Assembly: GCA_002633025.1 (NCBI GenBank)
Contig: NMRB01000539.1
Coordinates: 11,930-75,929, forward strand
Reading direction: 5' to 3'
From: Notospermus geniculatus
Lineage: Eukaryota; Nemertea; Pilidiophora; Heteronemertea; Lineidae
DNA length: 64,000 bases
Shown here: positions 39,622 through 50,643 of the stretch, in pieces
Position numbering within the stretch: the first letter of the stretch is position 1
How the letters are laid out: every line of letters starts with the position of its first letter
The notes under the pieces: model-generated
Seen by the model: the letters and a program-made list of their open reading frames with translations, nothing else
What the model was told of the DNA's origin: nothing
The model's database searches: none
Made by a program: the position numbers and the translations under genes

Positions 39622-39871
39622 TAATCTTAGAAGTGCCAGTACCAGTAGAAGTGTCAGTACCAGTTTCTGTTGCCCCTCCCCAACCCCAACCGTTGAACCA
39701 TGCTGCATGTGGTATATTGGCACCAACTTTTGAGCGAGACCAGTGTACGTTTGTAAACTAAAGTGAGACTGGTATATTGTAACCGGAAGTACCATTGGGA
39801 GAAATAATAAATATACAACCGTTTGTTAAATCCAACTTAATCTGATTCATGATCGGTTACATTACAACACA

Positions 39872-40155
39872 TGGCGACGAGGATGTTCATAAAGAACCTG
39901 TGCTTCCCGATGGTAGGCGATTTTCGGTAGAAAATGAAGATTAACGATGAAAACTGACTTTGCTCTCGAGCCACGTATTCGCTGTGCATGAGCCGTGCAT
40001 TGAACGTATTGAACTGTGCATTGGTTTATCTTTGATGCTGCAATGGCTGAAGCACGTCTAAACCCCACGGATGCGCTGAAATTGAACGCCTCTGACCTTG
40101 CGGCGGAGTTCAACTCGTGGTGTTCGTCGTATGATATTTACGAGCTAGCCCCCTA
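39872..40155 (+). pseudogene. Gypsy-type primer site and gag start, unit 1
   Basis: TGGCGACGAGGA follows CAACACA, as a primer site follows an LTR end. An AATAAA lies 70 nt before it. A short ORF at 40042-40155 starts MAEARLNPTDALKL and includes AAEFNSWCSSYDIYELA, the usual gypsy gag N-terminal pattern, then stops. The putative LTR upstream has no defined start. It is a remnant of a longer element. Confidence 0.5.
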
Positions 40156-40246
40156 AACGCCAACGCGAACGTCTGTTCTTTTGTTCGGTGCTCTCTTCGT
40201 GGCATCGAACGATGGGTTTGGCGTTCGAGTTGGCGTTTCGGGGGCT
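40147..40246. mobile_element. Foldback MITE (copy also at 42772-42871)
   Basis: Ends AGCCCCCTAAACGCCAAC / GTTGGCGTTTCGGGGGCT. It truncates the gag relic in both tandem units, so it predates the duplication. Confidence 0.7.
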
Positions 40247-41605
40247 TTGCGGAAACTCCCTATTATTCGAGCATTGTTCACGTCTACCGTACCGCAATGC
40301 CCCGCAGTGTCATGTACGACGCGTATAGTTCCCGCTGTCTTTCTGCATTGCTACGCATTGCCCCGACGACTTCGCGCATGCGTGAAGTCGTCGTGGCAAC
40401 TTTTGGTCACTTTTTGCGGGACGCTCTATATATAACCTACGTTTCACACCTAGCTTCATTCCTCGACTCGTTGTGGACGATACAACATGCTGAATGCCAG
40501 AGACACTGTTATTGCAGAACAGAGAAGGTGTCTATATCTGGCAGCAGCAGGAGTATTACTTCTTGAAGAGCAGGAGAAAAGGCAGCACGAGCAAGAGGCT
40601 GTGTTTGTGCCCTGTACACGCATTGACACGCACTCTCGGCAGTGTTCGCACATGGTTCAACCGCAGCTTTTTTTGTCACCTAACTGCAACTTCTGATGGC
40701 CATAACTCAGTGGTATCTGAATGGACGACGACAAAAATCACAGGGTTTGTAGCGTAAGATGTTAGCCACATTTAGAGACCAACATTTTGTAAATCCATGG
40801 AGTATGAAGGATTTTACAAAACGAAAACGAAGAAATGTCACGAGTAACATGAAATTTGAGTTTCACATTTATGGTTATTGATCTATTTATGGTTCAGCTA
40901 GATTTTAGTAATGTAGACGCGCGCCGAGTCTCAGGCGGGTTTTTTCAGGCCAGAGCTTGACACGGGTCTCAAAATCCCGGGAATTTCTATGTAGTGTAAA
41001 CAGGGCTACTGTGCCAGCACCAAACTGAACATTACATTGTAATTGTGATTTGTCCTTCAGGCGAACACTGCTGATACGTTTAAAAAGCAGTGCTGTTTCA
41101 ACCTTGCAGCCAGGATGTTCTAGTTCTTCTCAAGCTCGAGCCCCAAGGAGTGTGTTTCTGAGAAGGGAAAGAAAAAGAGTAGGCTCACTTTTTTGTCAGC
41201 ACTAGTTTTAGGTGTGCAGTGTATGAAATGAAGCTCATTCAAGGGTGTATTTCACCTGGACATCATGGCAAATGACTAAACCCGAAATATGTACACTTGT
41301 ACAAGAAGGCAATAGCCGAGCACAATAGTCAAAGGTTGGTAATCTCTGGCAACTAAACATTATATTTTTTCATTATAAATATTTCTTCTTACAAAGACAC
41401 CGTTGTTATGTGACATGAATCAGTAATGTGTCTTATATACCGGTATTATTTTCAGATTGTTGAGGCTGCAATAAAGGATTTTACACCTGCAACAGACAAG
41501 GAAGGTGAGCAACCAAGTGTATAACCCAATGTCGTAGTAGAACAACCAGTGCCAGTAGTGCCAGTGCTTGTCTTGCCAATGCCAGTCGCAGTTCCACTAA
41601 ACAAT

Positions 41606-42118
41606 CATCCAGGCTAACCTGGGTTTTGCGCTTAGTTCGCACGGCTCACACCACCAACCCCAGGCCCACTCCAGAAGAAAATCTGTCAGGAATGCTGTTC
41701 GCTGCTCTTGTGGTGCACCCCCACTGCAAATACGACATGAATGTTTTTCAAATTAATAAAAAATTTTGTCAAGAAGAAACTTTCGTCCGATAATTATAGC
41801 CTATAACTAGATCGCAGGAAAAATTTTTTTTGTTTATTGCCGTTTATGCATGAATACATCATGACTGATCATATCGTCCAGAACGGTTGCTTGATGAAAC
41901 AGCCCAATCTCGACCAATCAGATTTGAATTTACATCGCCATACAAGAGCCGAACCCAGATTAAACACTGCTGCACCATACATGCCTTCGGTGTCTGTAAC
42001 GCAGCCTCTGATTGGCCACCCTGTTCATCTGTGGCGGCTGACACGAATTTCATTGGATTGAATCGGCGGTGTTGGTGTGGAGTTAACGCAATGCCATCAC
42101 CGCCGGTAAATCGGCATG
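41606..42118. mobile_element. hAT-like insertion, 8-bp TSD
   Basis: Flanked by TAAACAAT on both sides (41598-41605, 42119-42126). Unit 1 has the single target TAAACAAC at 39504-39511. Terminal inverted repeats are weak. Confidence 0.65.
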
Positions 42119-42493
42119 TAAACAATAGGGAGGGTTCGCAAGTGCCCGTTGGCCATACGACGACGTTTTATCTATTGTTTGGGTATACCCACACAATAGA
42201 TAAACGTCGTTGTACGGCCTAACCGGGCACTTGCGAAACCTCCGTAATCTTAGAAGTGCCAGTACCAGTAGAAGTGTCAGTTTCTGCTGCCCCTCCCCAA
42301 CCCCAACCGTCACTGAACCATGCTGCATGTAGTATATTGGCACCAACTGTTGAGCGAGACCAGTGTACGTATGTAAACTGTAAAGTGAGACTGATATATT
42401 GTAACCGGAAGTACCATTGAGAGAAATAATAAATATACAACCGTTTGTTAAATCCAACTTAATCTGATTCATGATCGGTTACATTACAACACA

Positions 42494-42780
42494 TGGCGAC
42501 GAGGATGTTCATAAAGAACCTGTGCTTCCCGATGGTAGGCGATTTTCGGTAGAAAATGAAGATTAATGATGAAAACTGACTTTGTTCTCGAGCCACGTAT
42601 TCGCTGTGCATTGAACGTATTGAACTGTGCATTTGTGTATCTTTGATGCTGCAATGGCTGAAGCACGTCTAACCCCCCCCCCCCCCGCANCCCGGATGCG
42701 CTGAAATTAAACGCCTCTGACCTTGCGGCGGAGTTCAACTCGTGGTGTTCGTCGTATGATATTTACGAGCTAGCCCCCTA
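42494..42780 (+). pseudogene. Gypsy-type primer site and gag start, unit 2
   Basis: Second copy of 39872-40155. The gag start is disrupted by a run of C and an N at 42672-42690. Confidence 0.5.
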
Positions 42781-43319
42781 AACGCCAACGCGAACGTCTG
42801 TTCTTTTGTTCGGTGCTCGCTTCGTGGCATCGAACGATGGGTTTGGCGTTTGAGTTGGCGTTTCGGGGGCTTTGCGAAAACTCCCTATTCTTCGAGCATT
42901 GTTCACGTCTACCGTACCGCAATGCCCCGCAGTGTCATGCACGACGCGTATAGTTCCCGCTGTCTTTCCGCATTGCTACGCATTGCCCCCACGACTTCGC
43001 GCATGCGCGAAGTCGTCGTGGCAACGTTTGGTAACTTTTTGCGGGACGCTCTATAAAAAACCAACGTTTCACACCTACCTTCATTCCTCGACTCGTTGTG
43101 GACGATACAACATGCTGAATGCCAGAGACACTGTTATTGCAGAACAGAGAAGGTGTCTATATCTGGCAGCAGCAGGAGTATTACTTCTTGAAGAGCAGGA
43201 GAAAAGGCAGCACGAGCAAGAGGCTGTGTTTGTGCCCTGTAGACGCATTGACACGCACTCTCGGCAGTGTTCGCACATGGTGCACGAAAGTGGCACGCAC
43301 ATTGATGCGTGCCGAAATT

Positions 43320-43463
43320 TTGAACATTTCAAAATTCTCTCTACGCCATGACACCCCCCCCCGCACCCTTCACACACTCCTCACGCTCGTTTTCGACGAC
43401 TTTATTCATTGGCACGCCGGGGGGGGGGGGTGCCATGTCGTAGAGAGAATTTTGAAATGTTCA
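43320..43463. mobile_element. Foldback MITE
   Basis: Arms TTTGAACATTTCAAAATTCT and CATGRCACCCCCC, inverted. It begins 38 nt after the end of tandem unit 2. Confidence 0.65.
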
Positions 43464-43680
43464 AACAAATTTACCTTCCTGTTACGACTTAACTCCGTGC
43501 CGCTAGTGTGGACAGTTTGTAAAATATGAGAAAAGTAGGTGTAACTATTGCGTGAGAAGGCGTGCCATTAGGCCTAGTGGTCCGCATGGTCACGGCAAGT
43601 TTGCACATAGTTTGCGCATTGCCATGCATTTCGTGAACAGTTCTTATGTTATACCGGTACATGTACGTGAACAGTTCTTA

Positions 43681-44527
43681 CAGTTGGGGTCAGAAGTTTA
43701 CATACACTTTGGTAAAAAATATTCAACTCAAATTTTCAAAAGGTTTTATTGTTCTTTCAAAAACTTTTTTCATGGGGAATTATACTTAAGATGTCTACTT
43801 TATTTTCTTGCTTCATTCATTGATTACAGTTTCTTTATTTCAGAATTATGTAACATAGTTTGTTCGATCTCAGAAATACAGTGGCTCAAAAGTTTACATA
43901 CACCTAGTCAAACTCTAAAAACACAACCTCGAATCTTCGAAAAATTGATGACCGGTACCTCACAGTCATTTTACTGATCATTGGTTACCACATCAGTTAT
44001 ATAATAACCCGGGACATCCCATAGTGGCTACATGAGAAGGCATTTCTATGGTCTTTAGCCCTTTCCTACAGTCAGAACTATCGAGACAAGATGGGAAAAT
44101 CCAAATTGTACAGCTAAGACCTTAGAAAGCGTGGGGTTGATCTTCACAAGATACGCTCCTCATTAGGCCACATTGCTAAGCAGTTTAGGGTACCCAGGGC
44201 TTCCGTTCACACCATCGTCAGGAAGAACAAGGACCTCGGGAACACATTGACCAAGCCAAGGGGCGAAAGAAACAGGAAACTGACCCCCCAAAAACGAACA
44301 GTCACTGGTGCAAATGTGAAAATCAACCACAGGTGACCCAAAAAAAGCAGCTCTGCAAGGATCTCCAAGATGCAGGATTGAGTGTGCCAGGATCTACGGT
44401 TAAGGATGTTCTGCATCGACATGGACTGAAGTGGTACCGCGCAAAGAATCAGCCACTGCTCAAAGATCGGCACAAAAAATCAAGGGAGAAGTTTGGAAAG
44501 GAGCATCAATACAAAGAATCAGCATGA
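43681..44527 (+). mobile_element. Truncated Tc1-like transposon
   Basis: Outer end CAGTTGGGGTCAGAAGTTTA follows TA at 43679-43680. A second copy of the end motif (GTGGCTCAAAAGTTTACATA) is at 43881-43900, about 200 nt in, the IR/DR layout known from Sleeping Beauty-type elements. The right end is missing. Confidence 0.8.
44091..44515 (+). pseudogene. Tc1-like transposase N-terminus, broken
   Basis: Starts MGKSKLYS then a stop. The paired-type helix-turn-helix follows (HIAKQFRVPRASVHTIVRK), then a frame change near 44330, then VKDVLHRHGLKWYRAKNQP, before the sequence ends without the DDE catalytic domain. Non-functional. Confidence 0.75.
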
Positions 44528-44928
44528 AGGTACATGTAATGAAGGTACATGTAATATAGCTACTGACCTCAGGGTGGAATTGCTCTTTACGAGTGAAAAA
44601 GTACCTCCCCACTCACGAAGATTGGCTCGTCTAGTACGGGGTAGAGGGGCCCTTCCTTTGACGTTTAGAGCAGCACACGACTCTTTGCCACTGTCCAGCA
44701 GCGTGCCATATTAAGATTATGCCGATATGGGATAACGTTCAACCTCATCCCAGGTGACCAGTCTGAACGTCAGAGAACGTTCGTGCCAACATAGTATCTC
44801 TGATGTATATCGGACAGCGCCATATTGCTCCCGGATCTACTTCTTCGGTCATGCTCAACAAGACTGTTCAAATCTATCGATCTGAATGATCTAGGCTAAG
44901 TTACCAATAAGGGATTGTGAGTGACACA

Positions 44929-45925
44929 CACACTAAAAATTGTTGGGTTGTTTTTGCAACCCAACAGTTGGGTTACACCAGTTGGTTTGAAAATATGGGT
45001 CAAATATTGAAAAATAACCCAATAAAGTATGTTAAAATTAACCGAATGGATTGGTTTGTTGCAAGTTACCCAACACTGGGTTAAATTAACCCAAGAAATT
45101 GGTTTAGTGCCAGTTGTCCTACATATACTTAAAAGTAACCCAACACGGTGTTAAAAATAACCCAATGGATTGGTTCAACCGGAAGATATAACAATTATTT
45201 CGTAATTCGAAAAAAATTAATAGCAGAAAGCCTGATTTAAGAAAGCAAACACATAAGAATATTGACAAACTAAGCTTTGAAATCTCAGACATAAATTTCA
45301 GTTTGTGAATGTTTCCGTTTCAGATTTATAAAAACGATAATTGTATAACATCGTTTTTCTCTCAACCATACAAAATATTTTCTGCTGTGCGTTGGTATAC
45401 CCCCATCCAAAAGAACTCTTCGTAGCTTCTCGGCCTATTGGCTAAGGTTAAAGTTATATTATATTTAAGAGCTGTTATAGGTGTCAATTGCGCAAGCAAT
45501 CAAGACCTTAAAAAGCTCAGTGTGATAACCCAACACGTGTGTTATCTGAGTGACCCAACCGTCTAATAACACAACCTGATGGGTAATTTGTGACCCAAGA
45601 TTGGTCTGTATTTTAAACCAATCGATGGGTAAAACGATTGACCTAATGATGTTGGGTCAAGTTAACCCCCTGTTGGGCAAGTGCAATAGTGACACTTCAG
45701 TTGGTTTATATTGGGTTATTTTTTTTACCCAATTGATGTGTCAAGGTAACCCATCAGTATAGGTTGAAATTAACCCAATGTTGGACTTGAATTTGACCCA
45801 ATATAGTGGGTCATAGGCCTGCCCAATATAAATGGGCTATTTTGACCCAGTGTTGGCCAAGTGCAATAGTGACACTTCATTGGGTTATGCTTTGGGTTAT
45901 ATTTGACCCAATGAATTTAAGTGTG
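44929..45925. mobile_element. Element built from AACCCAAT repeats
   Basis: Ends CACACTAAAAATTGTTGGGT and its inverted partner (ACCCAATGAATTTAAGTGTG). The interior is dozens of degenerate AACCCAAY/RTTGGGTT words in both orientations. Confidence 0.6.
45421..45478 (+). ncRNA. U2 snRNA 5'-end-like relic
   Basis: GCTTCTCGGCCTATTGGCTA then AGG matches the conserved 5' start of U2 snRNA apart from one or two bases. Similarity fades after about 30 nt. It lies inside the AACCCAAT element. No U2 Sm site or later domains are seen. Confidence 0.55.
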
Positions 45926-48070
45926 CATAGAAAAATGAGTTGAAGCATGTTACCTTTACCTGATGAAGGGTTACTCACGCTATAGCAGCAGGTTGAACTT
46001 CTCAAGTGGTGAAGCAAAGGCCGGGCGGCCATTTTGGTTTCGACATTGCATCAGTGTCCAGCCTCGGTGTTATCACTCGCTAAAATTTGCCTAAATCCAC
46101 TTAAAAACTTCATATTCTACAACAAATAAAATTATCCCACCGATATAATGTGCAAAGAACCCATCAATACGTGAAAAAATATCAGCATAGGTCTGCACTA
46201 TATCCAGTGTGGACGATTACGGTCAAGGTCACCGACTATTCACTCACTTGCGGCGAATCACACAGACACTGAATTATCTCGCGATTTGCGAGATGATTAC
46301 TACGGCGAGGCTCCTATATACAGTCGAGGTAGGTTACGATGGCCGCCCGAATGTAGCCGAGTACCTCCGAAGATGACGTCGATTGCCCAGGTGACTTGAA
46401 ATCTGAAAAAAAGTAGCCCTATTTTTAGACTGAAAGGTCATCTGACCAGGTTTGGTAAAGGAGTCACGCTAATTTTTTCCTTATTTTCCAACTCATTTCC
46501 CTAGGAAAATAAGTATGTTCTATTCACATACGTTGCAATGGAATAAGTCTTTGATATGTCAACCATCAAACATGAAACTCAAACATTTAGTACAAATGTA
46601 TTGTTGTATCCGGGGTTATAGTTCTTGAAGAAACCAAAATCATTTTGCTCTGCTAAAACAGAACACTAACGGTATCATTTGAAGCTTCGTTGTCATGTTC
46701 ATTCTATCGATTAAGCAACAATGTTTCATTTAACCAAGAAAAAACATTCTTAAAATGCTATTGATTCTCTTATCAGGAGGTGCAGCAGATACCTACACAG
46801 TTTTGCTCCATTCGTCTGCGCTGAGTGAGCGACACAACTTCATCGTGCGGTGTGGCAGGACACCAGTTCTTGTTTCACACGTAGGCCTACACCGGATTTG
46901 GAAATGGCCTTCACTTTACTCATTCATTTGTGAGGATTCTTCAATTCTGAACTCCGCACTGCCCCGAGCAAATACAAGCCAATAATACTTATATCCATAG
47001 CAGAAAATTTCATTGCTAACAGTATTAGCCAAAAGGCGGAACAACATTTTTTTGACACATGTATGTTTAAATACCGAGGATGTGTTGTGGAAAATGAAAA
47101 TGTGGAATGCCTCATCAGTCAGAAAGCAGCAGTTTTCTTGTATAAACAGTTCGTCATTTTTTCTACGATTTGATCGTCTGAGAAACAGACTGTGAAAAAC
47201 AAAATATGTAAAATACAAAGTTTGGAACTCTTGAAAGGATTCTTGTGTGAATGATACGTGAAGAGGAGGACTTTAGACATTTAGTAATGAACTCGAGACC
47301 AAAGGTCGTTGGAGACACGTTTCTCTACCCGGGCAAACGTCAGGAACACCTCGTGAAGTTTGTTTTTTTACGTACTGTAGGTTTATTCAAAATTCAAAAT
47401 ATAATGCACAGCTTCTGGAGAAGAAAAAGCCAAAGGCTTATAGATTTCTACAGAATGTAACATATCTTACAATACAGTAATTATGGGCGAACGTTGTAAC
47501 TTGAACAATACAATAATAGAAAGTGCGGCGGAATTATGTATGTACAAGGTCTAGAAACGTTTCGTCTTGTTTTACAGTAGTTTTAGCGCTGTGTGTCCCT
47601 TAAGGCTTAGGCGAAGTAAACACACTGAGTCACAGCCATGAAAAGTGGGTGTCAAATTTTCATGTTTACAGATCCCTGGTACAACATTTACTCTCCCGCC
47701 TTGATTTATGTTTAATAGGGACCCTCAACATCAATCAGTATCGACGGTTATGCAACCCTATTTTGTTTTACATATAAAGTAAGGTTACATACCTGCCGAG
47801 GGCAATTTTGAGATATTGCTAAATTTGTCCAACAAAGATAGAGTTTGGAGAGATTTTGTAAAATGTATCCAAAATGGTACATAAAGCTGAGGTTCCAGAA
47901 GATCCCCTTTCTAGCTCACTATGAATGTACAGAGGCCTGAAGACAAATAAGGTGACGCCCTCCTTGCTTTGTGGGGTATATCATGTTCTGAGCCTTCGTT
48001 TGAGGTGTCTGCAGGGCGTTTGTAATTCTCTTGCTCGTAGCATGGGGGCTTTTTGTGTGGATAGGTCAGC
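45926..48070. other. Intergenic stretch, nothing recognised
   Basis: Several short ORFs on both strands without domains. No clear inverted repeats or splice-supported exons. Confidence 0.5.
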
Positions 48071-48075
48071 TTTAA

Positions 48076-48214
48076 GGGTAGGGACACACCTGACGCGATT
48101 CGCATGCGATAGGCCAACGCATGTGTCAAAACCTTTGTTTGGGGGGCAGTGCGGCGGAAAATAGCAAAGGCGTTGTCGCATGCGTCAACGAATCGCGTTA
48201 GGTGTGTCCGTAGC
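48076..48214. mobile_element. Foldback MITE
   Basis: Arms with GGGACACACCTGACGCGATT and complement, plus inner GCATGCGA words. Confidence 0.7.
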
Positions 48215-48240
48215 CTACGCCTTGATGCCCCAATCACACT

Positions 48241-48445
48241 GAGCTAGTTCTCAGTACGTTCTTGAAAATTTTGTCGAGCGGGCTCGAACTGTCTGCGAAC
48301 GGAGTGGACGTAGTGGCAACTTTTTACAGTCTTTTTAAGAACTTCATGGACGGGAAGGGTGCTCTAGAACATCGATGCATTATTTGTCCAAGGGTTGCAC
48401 GTTCTAGCCCGTTTTACGATTTTTTTAGGACGGGGCAGGATGTGG
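48241..48445 (+). repeat. Dispersed repeat, copy 1
   Basis: Diverged inverted copy at 63102-63277; shared GGAGTGGACGTAGTGGCAAC and GCCCGTTTTACGATTTTTT words. Confidence 0.65.
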
Positions 48446-48449
48446 AATA

Positions 48450-48595
48450 AGCTTAATCCTAGTTTAGTTATACACAGAATTGTTATACTTTGTTTTATGC
48501 ATACCGAATTTTCTAAACCAGGGAGTGAAGAATAACAATTCTCAGAATAGGCTAAACCAGGGTCTAGTTACCACCTCCTTTATTCATACGGGCCC
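48450..48595 (-). mobile_element. Arm of the GGGCC-ended element family
   Basis: Contains GAATAACAATTCTCAGAATA, AGGCTAAACCAGGG and TATTCATACGGGCCC, as in 28912-29050 reversed. Only one arm is present. Confidence 0.65.
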
Positions 48596-49388
48596 ATGAG
48601 TGTAACCCGGACCGGGCTATTCTCGGTGAACGTAGCCATTGTGTCTCACAGGTGGCGCTCACTACGTCCCGCACCGACCTGTGTACGCGCGCGGCGCATC
48701 GCACCAAAATTTGTTAGTTTCTAAATACGCGAGCCACATCACAACTTAAACTGGGTGATCACGTGATCTACTGCGCCACGAATGTAAATCCAAGGAAAAT
48801 AGCGATATGAGGCTTATTTCGTGCAAAACGTTGCAAATAGTTGACTGATATTTCATTTCTGGTGAGAAATTGTCATAGATATGACATTGTTGAGAAGAAA
48901 AGGATGATATTTGGGTTATGAACCCGGCAGCTAGTTCACTTCCCTGACGTAAGCAGGTAAGTGTCGTGACACTGTCGTCGTCCATCTGTCAGTGGCTAAC
49001 ATGACATGTACGGCATATCTCATACAATATAGGCCTATGTATGTCATATTCATGATGGATAATGGGATTCCCATGCACAGAATGATGGGAGGCAGCCTTG
49101 GTATGCCTACTCTGCAATTTATGAACTTGATCTGAGGAATCGACCGCCATCTTGAAAATGCAGCAAATACATGTAGTCCCAAATCTTCCCATGATGCCTT
49201 GAACGCGCGGTGACAGGTCAGTGCTACCTGTCGTGATAATGTGAACGTAGCCCCAATTTTACTGTATTCTCCAGATGCCCGCGGTCTCATGAAGAACAGC
49301 AGCTTAGTTTTGTATAAACTTGGTACGAATATGTATGTAGATAACCTCTCTATCTTTGCCAAATTTTAGCTATTTACATGTAGCTGTT
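48596..49388. other. Intergenic stretch, nothing recognised
   Basis: A 143-codon minus-strand ORF (48931-49362) has no recognisable domain and is interrupted by common repeat words. Confidence 0.4.
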
Positions 49389-49744
49389 ATAAGCTGTGGT
49401 TTAGTTACACTACATAAATCCCCGTGCTTACCCCGGGATTTTGCGGTTATACCTATAAATCGCCGAGTCTAAATTGACCTGTATCTTGAATCCCCGTGCT
49501 TATTAGCCCCATCGAGCTCGAAGGGCCTACACCGGGCTATTTTAGACACAGGGATTTTTTGTTGTGTAACCGCGACATCCCCATGTCTGTCTGTAGTTCA
49601 GAGCACCCTGACAGACGGCGATGCAAATCGATGTGTTAGCAATCGCATTTTATCTCGCCGTGTCGACGCCGTGTTTTTTCTGGTTAGGAAAAAAAGAGTG
49701 TCTCAAAAAGCACGAGGATTTTAGATAGGTGTAACCAGGACTAA
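49389..49744. mobile_element. TAGCC-GTTACAC family element (49-kb copy)
   Basis: Contains AAATCCCCGTGCTTA, TTGCGGTTATACCTATAAAT and TTGTGTAACCGCGACATCC, as in 7334-7795 in inverse order. A further end fragment is at 49768-49805. Confidence 0.65.
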
Positions 49745-49865
49745 TCTGTTTCCCTGGAAAATAATAGCCCTGGTTACACCTTCCTAAAATCCCCGTGCTT
49801 TTTGAGGTACTGTTCATATTATATGAGCCATTAAATGATTTACGCTTTCCTGCCTATGATTTAAA

Positions 49866-50003
49866 GCCGCACGGTCACCCAGCCGCTGTTTCGAATCTGG
49901 GGATCCGTGTAGCAGTACTGCGGAACGAAACGGCTGGCTGCGCGAGACTACACGCAGCATTGGGGATTCCCCCAACCTCGATGCAGGATAATGCTATTGT
50001 AAC
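49866..50003. repeat. Dispersed repeat, copy 2
   Basis: Inverted partner of 23069-23210. The truncated gypsy element is inserted just at its end. Confidence 0.7.
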
Positions 50004-50005
50004 CG

Positions 50006-50277
50006 TGTGTTACCAGTCGCTCGCGAGGGGCTGCCATTAAAACGGAACGAAGATATCAGCATGCACTACTAACGATTTATTCACACAACAGTCACAGCCA
50101 ACATATACACAACCTTCTCATTTGCTGCCCAGATCTGGTCTGCCTGAACTAAATCTCTCCTGCCTAAAACACTTACAATACAAAGGCTCATTCAAACACA
50201 TGACTATTATGTTTTAATCCCCTAACCATAATCCCATGGACACGACCAAGCTTGACCGCTCTGATTGGGGCTACACA
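50006..50277 (-). repeat. 3' LTR of truncated gypsy element
   Basis: Minus strand begins TGTGTAGCCCC after a purine tract GAGGAGGGAA and ends GGTAACACA, with AATAAA at about 50070. No partner LTR is in the window, so boundaries are inferred. Confidence 0.6.
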
Positions 50278-50643
50278 TTCCCTCCTCACGAAGAAATGAC
50301 TCCTGACATTTCGCTTAACCACTCACAATTTCACGAGACGAACAGGACGAGCCAACATTGAGAAGCGAACCTCGACACAACTGGGAGATATGAAGAGAGC
50401 GAGAAGTACAAAATGAGAAGCGTTGACCAATATCAGAGACAGATTAAACACCCGACTCGAACAGGATTCAATAGCGCAGTTCAACCTCAACGTGCTACCT
50501 GAACTGCATATCCTAACTTAACCTAGTAATAGTACATATTGGACAGTGAAATACAGACGACTAACTCTAAAACATTTACTTCTGGCTATAACGCTTCTTC
50601 GCGACTTGACTAGACACTTCACTAATTAAAATATCTGACGCAT

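Larger units (their letters stand above)
38563..40660. repeat. Tandem unit 1 (2.1 kb)
   Basis: Starts CCGCAGCTTTTTTTGTCACC. Near-identical to 40661-43281 apart from small changes and one large insertion in unit 2. Confidence 0.85.
40661..43281. repeat. Tandem unit 2 (2.6 kb)
   Basis: Second copy, carrying the 513-bp insertion 41606-42118 and an N at 42690 in a C-run. Confidence 0.85.

Noticed and set aside
39268-39795. 175-codon minus ORF at the tandem repeat
   Set aside because: Repeats of GTGCCAGTA translate as S/T/G-rich strings; the second unit does not keep the same frame.
48931-49362. 143-codon minus ORF
   Set aside because: No recognisable motif, no splice or promoter context, and overlapping ORFs in other frames.
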